A DNA stretch of 46,191 bases, from NCBI RefSeq assembly GCF_000419765.1, contig NZ_ATTQ01000008.1, positions 305,923 to 352,113 of the forward strand, written 5' to 3'. Of this stretch, positions 33,103 through 40,915 are shown piece after piece. The notes below the pieces were generated by a model. That model saw only the letters and a program-made list of their open reading frames with translations. It had not been told where the DNA came from and did not search any database. Made by a program: the position numbers and the translations under genes. This DNA is from Rhizobium mongolense USDA 1844. Lineage in GTDB: Bacteria > Pseudomonadota > Alphaproteobacteria > Rhizobiales > Rhizobiaceae. How positions within the stretch are numbered: the stretch's first letter is position 1; each line of letters opens with the position of its first letter.

Positions 33103-35106
33103 CTAGCCCTCCAGCCACTTTACCTGTTCGGCAGTAAGCTCGATGTCGAGGGCCGAAAGACTATCTTCCAGTTCGGCGATCGTGCGCGGGCCGATCAGCG
33201 GAATGACTGGGAACGGCTGGGCGATCACATAGGCGAGCGCGATATGGATCGGGTTTCGGCCGAGCTTATTTGCCAGTTCATTCGCCCGGTCGCGGCGTCC
33301 GAAATTGCGATCGGAATACCAGCACCGGACGATTTCCTCATCGTCGTGCTTGTCGCGTCCTGCCCGGTCGGTGAAGAAGCCGCGGCCCTGGCTGGACCAT
33401 GCGAAGTTCGGAATCTGCTTTTCGTTCAGCCATTTCTTCCATTCGTCGTCCGAGGCCGCGACGCATCCAGCCCAGATCGGATCGAGCATTTCGGCCAGCG
33501 AAAAGTTATTGGAAAGCGCCGCAGGCGCTTTCTTGCCGGTCTTTGCCGCATAGGCCATTGCCTCGTCCATCCGCTCACGGGTCCAGTTCGAGCCGCCAAA
33601 AATCCCGCGGATGCGGCCGCGATTGACTTCGGCATCCATGGCATCGACGAACTCTCCCACCGGAATACCGGTATTGTCCCGATGCATGAAGTAGATATCG
33701 ACATAGTCCGTCTTCAACCGCTCGAGCGACTGATCGAGTTGCTTGGCGATCATGTCCGGGTAGCAGAGCGGCGAATGCGCCCCCTTGCCGATCAGCACGA
33801 TCTCGTCACGCGGAACGTTGCGGCTCGTGTGCCAATCGCCGAAGATACTCTCTGTCTTGCCGTTTCCGTAAACATAGGCCGTGTCGAAGACGTTGCCGCC
33901 CGCCTCGTAGAAGGCATCGAGCGTCAGCGAGGCGGCCGCAAAGTTCGGGAAGAACTCGAATCCAAGCGTTACGACGGAGGCCGGTTTAGAGATGCCTGGT
34001 ATCTGGCGCTGCGGAATGCTGCTGCCAGGCCGGAGTGCCCCGCCCGCAATATTCGTGGTTCGCTTTGACGCCGTCTCGACACCATATTCGAGGCCGACAG
34101 AGGCCCGCCATTTGTCGAGAACGCGAAGATTGCCAGTGGAATCGGCCCAGCTCATGCCCGGCGAAGCAAATTCCTTCTCGCCGGCGCGGATTGCATCTCC
34201 AGCCGCATCGACTTCGAAGGAATAGAGCCAGCGGTCTTCCTTGACCTCGATCGTTTCCTGCTCGGCTCCCTTGAAAATCTCGATCGTGCCGACGCCGCCC
34301 TTGTGACCTGAGGCGAACCAGAAATCCTTGACCTCGATGCGGCCTTCGGAGCCGATGACGCGAAGCGTATTGTCCTGCTGGGCCATGATGGAGCAGGAGA
34401 CTTCGGCAATGATGCCGTTTTGGAATTTCAAGACGGCGGAGGCCCATTCGTCTACGCCGGACTGTCCGAGGTGCGCTACGCCAAAAACCTTCTCCGGCTC
34501 GAGGAACGGCTTGTTTTCAACCGCACCGGCGATCAACCGCGCCATCGAGACGGGGTAGCCACCGACATCCAGAATGCCGCCGCCCGCCGTATCGTTGGCG
34601 AATAACCGATGCTCGGGCTTGAAGCCGCCCATGTTGAAGCCGAAGCTTGAGCGAATGATGCGCACCGTGCCGATCACCCCGCTTTTCACCAGCTCGACGA
34701 TCTTCGCCGTCTGGGGATGCAGGCGGTACATGAAGCCCTCGCCAGCAAAGACACCGGCCTTCCTCGCTTCATGGTAGATTGCATCCGCATCGAAGGCCGA
34801 AAGCGCAATCGGCTTTTCCACCAGCACATGCTTGCCAGCGCGAATCGCCTTGATCGCCCACTCGGCATGGCCGGTATGTGGGGTGGCTACATAGACGGCG
34901 TCGATCTCCGGATCGGCCAGCAGCGCGTCATAGCCTTTAACGATGCGGGCGCCGGGAAAGCCATCGCCAAGGCCGGGCTTTTCCGGATTGCGGCTCGCGA
35001 TCGCCACCAGTTTACCCGTACGCGAATGGGCAATGCCGTCTGCAAAGGTGCGGGCGATGGTGCCGGGGCCGATGATGCCCCAGCGGATCGGTTGCTCTGA
35101 ACTCAT
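33103..35106 (-). CDS. Fusion of a Gfo/Idh/MocA oxidoreductase and an aldo/keto reductase
   Basis: One continuous protein of 667 residues holds two complete oxidoreductases. Residues 1 to about 345 are a Gfo/Idh/MocA enzyme: dinucleotide motif GIIGPGTIA (10-18), the catalytic EKP at 97-99 and the GGGILDVGGYPVS helix (175-187). Residues from about 368 to 667 are an aldo/keto reductase with its full catalytic tetrad: Asp408, Tyr413, Lys441 and His475. The linker (about 346-367) is short, Gly/Ser/Pro-containing and shows no frame break, so the fusion is genuine in this sequence. Both halves use nicotinamide cofactors, suggesting two steps, or an oxidation and a reduction that recycle cofactor, on the sugar imported by the adjacent ABC system. 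It is the last gene of that operon, 42 bp after the ATPase. The substrate is unknown. Confidence 0.92.
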   Translation of the reverse strand: MSSEQPIRWGIIGPGTIARTFADGIAHSRTGKLVAIASRNPEKPGLGDGFPGARIVKGYDALLADPEIDAVYVATPHTGHAEWAIKAIRAGKHVLVEKPIALSAFDADAIYHEARKAGVFAGEGFMYRLHPQTAKIVELVKSGVIGTVRIIRSSFGFNMGGFKPEHRLFANDTAGGGILDVGGYPVSMARLIAGAVENKPFLEPEKVFGVAHLGQSGVDEWASAVLKFQNGIIAEVSCSIMAQQDNTLRVIGSEGRIEVKDFWFASGHKGGVGTIEIFKGAEQETIEVKEDRWLYSFEVDAAGDAIRAGEKEFASPGMSWADSTGNLRVLDKWRASVGLEYGVETASKRTTNIAGGALRPGSSIPQRQIPGISKPASVVTLGFEFFPNFAAASLTLDAFYEAGGNVFDTAYVYGNGKTESIFGDWHTSRNVPRDEIVLIGKGAHSPLCYPDMIAKQLDQSLERLKTDYVDIYFMHRDNTGIPVGEFVDAMDAEVNRGRIRGIFGGSNWTRERMDEAMAYAAKTGKKAPAALSNNFSLAEMLDPIWAGCVAASDDEWKKWLNEKQIPNFAWSSQGRGFFTDRAGRDKHDDEEIVRCWYSDRNFGRRDRANELANKLGRNPIHIALAYVIAQPFPVIPLIGPRTIAELEDSLSALDIELTAEQVKWLEG

Positions 35107-35148
35107 GACTATTCCTCTTTCGTATCTTCGTCTTGGGAGCGGATCTCG

Positions 35149-36234
35149 TCAGCGCAAGCGGTTGCCTGCGCTGTCGAACAGGAAGGTGCGTTTTGCCGAT
35201 AGCGCGACGGTGAGAGTGTCGCGATCGGCTGCGGAACGGGATTCGGGACGTTCGATGATGAGTGGCTGGCCGCCCGCAGCGGTCGCATAGATGTAGCTGG
35301 TATTGCCGAGGTGTTCTGCAACATCGACCGCGACGGTGAGGTCGGCGTCGCCACTGCCCTGGTCGGCAAAATGCTCGGGCCGCACGCCGAGCATTACTTG
35401 CGCCCCCCTTTCGGTCGCCGCCAAAACCGGCAGCGTCAGGCGGACATTCCTGTCGCCTGCCAGGGCGACTGTCACGTTCGATGCATCTCGTTCAACAACC
35501 TCTGCCGCGAGAAAATTCATCTTCGGCGAACCGACGAAACCGGCGACGAACTGGTTAGCCGGATCGTCGTAGAGATCGAGCGGCGCGCCGATCTGCTCGA
35601 TGTTGCCGGCACGCAGCACGACGATCTTGTCGGCAAGCGTCATCGCCTCCGTCTGATCGTGCGTGACATAGATCATCGTCGCGCCGAGCTGCTTGTGCAG
35701 CCTGGAGATTTCCACCCGCATCTGCACACGCAGTTCTGCATCGAGGTTCGAGAGCGGTTCGTCGAAGAGGAAGACCTCGGGCTCGCGAACGATGGCGCGG
35801 CCGATCGCGACACGCTGGCGCTGGCCACCGGAGAGTTGCTTCGGGCGGCGTTCCATCAATTCCTTGATCTGCAGGATCTCGGCGGCGTGGCGCACCCGTT
35901 TTTCGGTATCCTCTTTCGGGTTGCCGTTCATACGCAGGCCGAAAGAGAGGTTATCTGCAACCGTCATATGCGGGTAGAGCGCATAGGACTGGAAAACCAT
36001 GGCGATGCCGCGGTCGGCAGGCTCGACATTGTTGACGACCCTGCCGCCGATCGTGATCTCGCCCTCCGAGATATCTTCGAGGCCGGCGATCATCCTAAGC
36101 AGGGTGGATTTTCCACAGCCCGAAGGACCGACGAAGACGACGAACTCGCCGTCCTTCACGTCGAGATTGGCGCCATGGATCACGCCGAAGGCGCCAAAGC
36201 GTTTTACAACATTCCTGAGTGAAAGCTCCGCCAT
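35149..36234 (-). CDS. Sugar ABC transporter ATPase, MalK/UgpC type
   Basis: This is an ATPase subunit of 361 residues with all motifs canonical: Walker A GPSGCGKS (36-43), LSGGQ (134-138), Walker B Asp158-Glu159 and H-loop His192. The C-terminal TOBE/regulatory region starts near residue 240. It presumably works as a homodimer with the two permeases encoded just upstream (13 bp gap). It is followed after 42 bp by the oxidoreductase fusion. Confidence 0.95.
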   Translation of the reverse strand: MAELSLRNVVKRFGAFGVIHGANLDVKDGEFVVFVGPSGCGKSTLLRMIAGLEDISEGEITIGGRVVNNVEPADRGIAMVFQSYALYPHMTVADNLSFGLRMNGNPKEDTEKRVRHAAEILQIKELMERRPKQLSGGQRQRVAIGRAIVREPEVFLFDEPLSNLDAELRVQMRVEISRLHKQLGATMIYVTHDQTEAMTLADKIVVLRAGNIEQIGAPLDLYDDPANQFVAGFVGSPKMNFLAAEVVERDASNVTVALAGDRNVRLTLPVLAATERGAQVMLGVRPEHFADQGSGDADLTVAVDVAEHLGNTSYIYATAAGGQPLIIERPESRSAADRDTLTVALSAKRTFLFDSAGNRLR

Positions 36235-36247
36235 GCGGCCTCCCCTA

Positions 36248-37090
36248 TTATTTGATTGCGCCGGCCGCGATGCCGGCGATGAAGTGGCGCTGCAACAGCA
36301 CGAAGACGACGAGGATCGGTGCGGTCAGCAACATCGCACCCGCCATGATGCCGCCCCAAGAGACCTTGGTGAGGCCGATCAGCGTTCCAAGCGCCACCGG
36401 CGCCGTCATCATTCCGGGCCTGGAATTGATGAGCAGCGGCCAGAGATAGTTGTTCCAGGATGCCAGGAAGAGAATGATCGAGAGCGCCGCCATTGTCGGA
36501 CGGGCAAGCGGCAAGGCGATGCGCAGGAAGATCTGCCACTCCTTGACGCCCTCGACGCGGGCGGCATCGAAGAGCTCGTTCGGCATCATCGAGAAGGACT
36601 GGCGCATAAAGAGCACGCCCAGCGAATTGAAGAGCGGCGGGACGATCAGCGCCACCCAGGTATTCGCCAGCTTGAATTCACGCGCCACCATGATGAACTG
36701 CGGGATCACCACGACGGCGAAAGGCAAGGTGATCGTGCCGAGAATGATGGCTGTGACGACGGAGCGGCCGGCGAATCGATAGCGGGCAAGTGCCCAGCCG
36801 GCCATCGATGTCAAAAGCACGGACAGGAAGGTGTAGATGACCGCGACGGTGATCGAGATGAACATCGCCCGGAGAAAATTCGTATCCGCCTCCAGGTTCC
36901 TGAAGTTCTCGACGAAATTCGTCGACGGCCACAGCACGATGTCCGGGCTGAAGATGCCATTATCCGGCATGGTCGAGAAGACGAACATCATCCAGAGCGG
37001 AAAGAGCCAGATGATGGCAAGCGGTGTCAGCACGATATGCAGCGCAATTTTGCGCATCAAGAGGGATTGCGACTTGGACCTCGACTTCAT
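36248..37090 (-). CDS. Carbohydrate ABC transporter permease (MalG type)
   Basis: This is an inner-membrane permease of 280 residues with six helices and the EAA loop ELFDAARVEGVKEWQIFLRI. The start at 37090 (MKSRSKSQSLL) is preceded by GGGAGGGAG; the frame extends upstream to 37315 within the other permease gene but that stretch is not permease-like. It overlaps the preceding gene by 4 bp (ATGA), indicating coupled translation of the two permeases. Confidence 0.93.
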   Translation of the reverse strand: MKSRSKSQSLLMRKIALHIVLTPLAIIWLFPLWMMFVFSTMPDNGIFSPDIVLWPSTNFVENFRNLEADTNFLRAMFISITVAVIYTFLSVLLTSMAGWALARYRFAGRSVVTAIILGTITLPFAVVVIPQFIMVAREFKLANTWVALIVPPLFNSLGVLFMRQSFSMMPNELFDAARVEGVKEWQIFLRIALPLARPTMAALSIILFLASWNNYLWPLLINSRPGMMTAPVALGTLIGLTKVSWGGIMAGAMLLTAPILVVFVLLQRHFIAGIAAGAIK

Positions 37091-37947
37091 TTCGGCTCCC
37101 TCCCGACCCAGAGATTGAAAAGCGAGATCGCAATCGCCAATGCGGCTATCGTATAGGCGATCGCCGACGCGTAACCGAAATTCAGCGATGTGAAGCCCTG
37201 CCGGTAAAGAAGCAGGCCAAGCGTTTCCGTGCCCCCGCCCGGGCCGCCGCGATTGGTAATGAGGAAGGGTTCGGTGAAGAGCTGCATCGTGCCGATCACC
37301 GACAGCACCACGCAAAAAAGGACAATCGGCTTCAGAAGCGGCAGGGTGATATGAAAGAACTGCTGTACCTTGCTGACGCGATCGAGCGTTGCAGCCTCGT
37401 AGACATCCTCAGGGATCGACTGCAGGCCGGCTAAGATGATGATCGCGTTGTAGCCGGCCCAGCGCCAGGTCACGGCGATTATGACGAGGGCCATCGCCGC
37501 ATTCGCATTGTCGAACCAGGAAACGGGAGCGATGCCGACCGCACCGATCAGCTTGTTGACGATGCCGAAGTCGATGCTGAACATCAGACGGAAGACGGCG
37601 GCATAGGCGACCTCGCCGACGACGACGGGCGCGAAGAAGGCGAAGCGGAAAAGAGGCCGCGCCTTCAGCAGCGGCGAATTCAAGAGCACCGCCATGACGG
37701 TTGCAAGCGCAATCATCACCGGCACCTGGATGACCAGGATAATCAGCGTGTTGTAGAGCGCGTTATAGAAAGCCGGGTCGCCGAACAGGCGCCCCCAATT
37801 CGACGCAAGGCTGAATTTCCAGGGATTGACGCGCGTATTCTGGAACGAAATCAAGAACGAGTTGATGATCGGCCAGAGCCAGAAGGTCGCGAAGACCAGC
37901 AGATAGGGCGCAAGGAACGCATAGGCGCTCCGGGTCCTGAACGGCAT
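37087..37947 (-). CDS. Carbohydrate ABC transporter permease (MalF type)
   Basis: This is an inner-membrane permease of 286 residues with six helices; the first is at about 8-30 (FLAPYLLVFATFWLWPIINS). The EAA loop reads SIPEDVYEAATLDRVSKVQQ. It lies 75 bp downstream of the binding-protein stop, a gap that contains a stem-loop, and overlaps the next permease gene by 4 bp. Confidence 0.93.
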   Translation of the reverse strand: MPFRTRSAYAFLAPYLLVFATFWLWPIINSFLISFQNTRVNPWKFSLASNWGRLFGDPAFYNALYNTLIILVIQVPVMIALATVMAVLLNSPLLKARPLFRFAFFAPVVVGEVAYAAVFRLMFSIDFGIVNKLIGAVGIAPVSWFDNANAAMALVIIAVTWRWAGYNAIIILAGLQSIPEDVYEAATLDRVSKVQQFFHITLPLLKPIVLFCVVLSVIGTMQLFTEPFLITNRGGPGGGTETLGLLLYRQGFTSLNFGYASAIAYTIAALAIAISLFNLWVGREPK

Positions 37948-37990
37948 TTATATCCTCCTCACAAGCGAAACGAGCCACCTTGAAGGTGAA

Positions 37991-38015
37991 GCCGGACGCG
38001 CACCAGGCGCCCGGC
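37991..38015 (-). repeat. Intercistronic stem-loop after the second sugar-binding protein gene
   Basis: The nested inverted repeat GCCGG-ac-GCGC-accag-GCGC-CCGGC lies between the binding-protein stop (38023) and the permease start (37947). It mirrors the hairpin at 19466-19489 in the other sugar operon and probably has the same effect of keeping the binding-protein message abundant. It has no T run. Confidence 0.45.
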
Positions 38016-38022
38016 CGGTTGC

Positions 38023-39297
38023 TCATTCTGCGATCGGAAGGCCGGTCGCCGAGGCGATCTGCTTGGCCGCATCGTCAAGTGCAGCCTTCGCATCCGGATA
38101 ACCGCCAGCGAAATACTTCGTCTGCGCTGCCTTGTAGATCGCGTCCGCATCGCTCTGAAATGCCGTCCCGCGGCTCGGCACGATCTTCGGCAGCGTCGAA
38201 AGGATATCTGCCCAGACCTTCTGCCCGCCCCAGTAAGGCAGCGGCTCGTTGACGAAAGGATCTTGGACAGCCGACAGCAGCGAAGGGACGAGGCCGAAGG
38301 ACTTCAGCATCGTGACCTGGCCTTCATTGGTTGCCAGCGCATAGTTCAGATAGGCCCAGGCCGCTTCCTTGTTTTCGGAATTGGCGTTGATGGCTAGCGA
38401 CGAACCGCCGAGGTTTGCAGCATGCGGACCGTCAGCCGTGAGGCTCGGCATCATGTAGACGCCCCATTTGCCGGAAAGGTCCGGCGAACCTGAGCGTATC
38501 GTGCCCTCGTACCAGCCGCCATACATCTGGCTTGCGACCTTGCCGGCGGTATTGGCCTGGATTTTCTGGTCCCAGATGGCGGCTGTCAGCGTACCGGCAT
38601 CCTTCATCTGCTTGACCTTTTCGAGGGTCGCGACGCAGGCAGGCTGGTTGATCGTGATCGTCTGGCCGTCGGTGGAGAAATAGCCGCAGCCCTGCTCGTT
38701 GGCGATCATCCGGAACCATTCGCTATCGCCGTTGAAATCGGCCTGGGCCATGACGACGCCGGGATTGGCTTCGGAAATCTTCTTGCCGGCGGCGATGAAA
38801 TCGTCCCAATTCTTGATCGTTGCCGGATCGACGCCGGCCTTTTCATAGAAATCGCGCCGGTAAAAGACGGCGACCGGGCCGGAATCCCACGGCATCGCAT
38901 AGGCGACGTCATCCACCTCGAGCTCGGTGCGTTTGAAGTCGGGGAATTTCGCCTGGATTTCCGTCGTATAGCCGAGATCCTTCAGGTTGGCGAAGCAGTC
39001 CGGGAAGCGGTTCCAGAAGATTTCCGCCTCGAAATTTTCGATCGTCACGATGTCCGGCAGGCCGTCGCCGCCGGCTGCGCAGCCGGCAAGTGTCTTGTCG
39101 AAGACTTGGTTGTTCCCGAGGTCCTCGATCGTGACCTTGATATCAGGATATTGCTTGTTGAAGCCTTCGAGCGTGGATTTCAGCGCCGATGCCGCGACGT
39201 TCCAGCTCCAGATGGTGAGATTGCCCGACTGCGCGAATGCGGAACCGGAAGAAAGCAGTGCGACCGCAGCGGTCGCACCGATAAGTTTGAAGCGCAT
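38023..39297 (-). CDS. Periplasmic sugar-binding protein of the AraC-linked ABC transporter
   Basis: This is a family 1 extracellular solute-binding protein of 424 residues. The signal peptide is residues 1-22 (cleavage after AFA), and the mature part begins QSGNLTIWSWN. Tryptophan- and tyrosine-rich stretches (AIWDQKIQANTAGKVASQMY, GGWYEGTIRSG) are consistent with a carbohydrate pocket. A GGGAGGA sequence precedes the ATG. It is the first gene of the operon SBP-MalF-MalG-ATPase-fusion oxidoreductase, divergent from the AraC gene. It is clearly different from the GtsA-type protein at 19512. The ligand is unknown. Confidence 0.92.
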   Translation of the reverse strand: MRFKLIGATAAVALLSSGSAFAQSGNLTIWSWNVAASALKSTLEGFNKQYPDIKVTIEDLGNNQVFDKTLAGCAAGGDGLPDIVTIENFEAEIFWNRFPDCFANLKDLGYTTEIQAKFPDFKRTELEVDDVAYAMPWDSGPVAVFYRRDFYEKAGVDPATIKNWDDFIAAGKKISEANPGVVMAQADFNGDSEWFRMIANEQGCGYFSTDGQTITINQPACVATLEKVKQMKDAGTLTAAIWDQKIQANTAGKVASQMYGGWYEGTIRSGSPDLSGKWGVYMMPSLTADGPHAANLGGSSLAINANSENKEAAWAYLNYALATNEGQVTMLKSFGLVPSLLSAVQDPFVNEPLPYWGGQKVWADILSTLPKIVPSRGTAFQSDADAIYKAAQTKYFAGGYPDAKAALDDAAKQIASATGLPIAE

Positions 39298-39389
39298 TGA
39301 AAATCCTCCCTTTTCAATTGCCGTCCTTTAGCGAACGTGGCTAAGTTATCTGTCAGGGAGCCGCTGTCTCCTAAAAAGGGAATATCAAT

Positions 39390-40295
39390 TTGGCAGAAAG
39401 TAAGGTTGCCAGCAGAGCCATCTATCAGCCGGGCGCAAGCAGCATCGAAGGCTCGCCGACAGAGCTGCAGCTGTTTCATGCCCATCCACGAGTGATGGCG
39501 ATGCCGCACTGGCATGCGCAGGTGGAGGTGAATTACATCATGCGGGGCACTGTGCATTACCGCATGAACGATCACGAAATGACGCTCAAGGCTGGCGACA
39601 TGTGCCTCTTCTGGGGCGGCCAGCCGCATCAGATGGATGAATCCTCGGAAGATTCGCTCTACGCAGGCGCCCATTTGCCGCTTGTCTATTTCTTCCGTCT
39701 CCGCCTTCCCGCTGAAATCTCCAGCCGCCTGATGAAGGGCTCGACGCTGCTGACGTCTGCCACCGATGCCGCGGACAAAGAGAACTTTTCCCGCTGGTTT
39801 CGCTACGCGAATTCGGGCAATCCGGCAAAGGCGCAGCATGCCGTCGACGAGTTGCTGCTCCGTATCGAGCGCATCGCATTCGAACCCTATTCGATGACGG
39901 TCGCCGGCTACGGTGGAACGGAGGCCGAACAGCCCCATGCGCAACCGTCACGCAGCATAGTCAGGATGTGCGATTTCATCGCCGCCAATTTCATGGAGGA
40001 TATTGACACCGTCGATATCGCCCGGGCGGCGGACCTGCATCCGAAATATGCAATGAACGTCTTTAAGAAATCGACGGGAATGACGCTCAGCAAATATCTC
40101 AATCTGCTGCGCCTCTCCCGCGCCCAGGCGTTGCTGATGGCCCACGATGCCAATGTGCTTCAGGTGGCGATGGACAGCGGTTTCGGCTCCATCAGCGCCT
40201 TCAACAAATCCTTCCGCCACATCGCCGGTATGTCTCCCTCGGACTTCCGAAGGGACATTCGCCTCGCCACATCCAGCGGCGCACCGGCAAGCTAG
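39390..40295 (+). CDS. AraC-family regulator of the divergent sugar operon
   Basis: This is a transcriptional activator of 301 residues. An N-terminal cupin sugar-sensing domain (about 25-110) contains MPHWHAQVEVNYIMRG and the second histidine patch GGQPHQM. A C-terminal AraC double helix-turn-helix (about 195-290) includes DTVDIARAADLHPKYAMNVF and MDSGFGSISAFNKSFRHI. Its closest functional analogue is the MelR/RhaS type of activator. The start is TTG at 39390, with AAAGGG 9 bp upstream; there is no in-frame ATG before residue 36, too late for the cupin. It faces the binding-protein gene across 92 bp, so the two share a regulatory region, and it probably activates that operon when its sugar is present. 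Confidence 0.9.
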   Translation: MAESKVASRAIYQPGASSIEGSPTELQLFHAHPRVMAMPHWHAQVEVNYIMRGTVHYRMNDHEMTLKAGDMCLFWGGQPHQMDESSEDSLYAGAHLPLVYFFRLRLPAEISSRLMKGSTLLTSATDAADKENFSRWFRYANSGNPAKAQHAVDELLLRIERIAFEPYSMTVAGYGGTEAEQPHAQPSRSIVRMCDFIAANFMEDIDTVDIARAADLHPKYAMNVFKKSTGMTLSKYLNLLRLSRAQALLMAHDANVLQVAMDSGFGSISAFNKSFRHIAGMSPSDFRRDIRLATSSGAPAS

Positions 40296-40375
40296 ACTGG
40301 CTCCCGTCCATAAACAGTAAACTCCTGAAATTGTGTGAAGAATCACGATATTGACGGGAGTGAGGCCCGGCGACT

Positions 40376-40810
40376 TCAGCACCGTCCAGGCCCGTGTATT
40401 CGAACTTTTTTTCGAACACGAGATCGGTCGTGAACTGAAGGCGATGTTGCAATCGTTGGATGAGCGTCGCGATCTGCCCGGCCTGGTGACGCGGGAACTG
40501 CGCCGGCATGGTCTCAGGGAGACTACGCGCTGGGCTGTCGGCCGAGGCAGTGCTGCGCTGCGCATTGCTCAAGCAGGCTCGCCAGTTGTCAGGAGTTGGC
40601 GTTCCATCTGGAAGTGTCCGCCTCGTTCCGGGCATTTGCCCGGCAGCCGTGGGGGAGCCCGAGGAGTCTGTCCTACACAAGACGATCAGCGCGATCCGGC
40701 CGCAAACCTTTGAAGAGATCAACCGGGTGCTGCTGGCTCGTAGAGGTCTCAACCGGCATGCCGGGATAGATCTGCTCCGACTTGAGCGAACCCTGAACCA
40801 CCCCCGGCCG
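40376..40810 (+). pseudogene. Degenerate ISNCY-type transposase fragment
   Basis: Three reading frames together give the start of an ISNCY/IS1202-like transposase. One frame has LPGLVTRELRRHGLRET. The next has GLSAEAVLRCALLKQARQLS, a third CQELAFHLEVSASFRAFAR, and the second frame returns with ESVLHKTISAIRPQTFEEIN. At least three frame changes are needed and the catalytic C-terminal part is missing, so it is dead. No terminal inverted repeats were found. It marks the end of the sugar-import region and the start of the two-component cluster. Recognition is by remembered family pattern. The remaining bases 40811-40915 hold only the leader of the kinase gene. Confidence 0.78.
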
Positions 40811-40915
40811 CCCGCGCCTGGCCAGATCAGCGAGCCGCGGATTGCGAGCGCCCGGCCATGGGAGCAATATAAGGAACACATAATATTCATATGGCCGTCT
40901 GGGGAATCGGCAATC

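Noticed and set aside
40508..40915. N-terminal extension of the histidine kinase frame upstream of 40916
   Set aside because: The extension reads through the transposase remnant, while the ATG at 40916 directly begins a membrane-spanning segment and has a ribosome-binding sequence.
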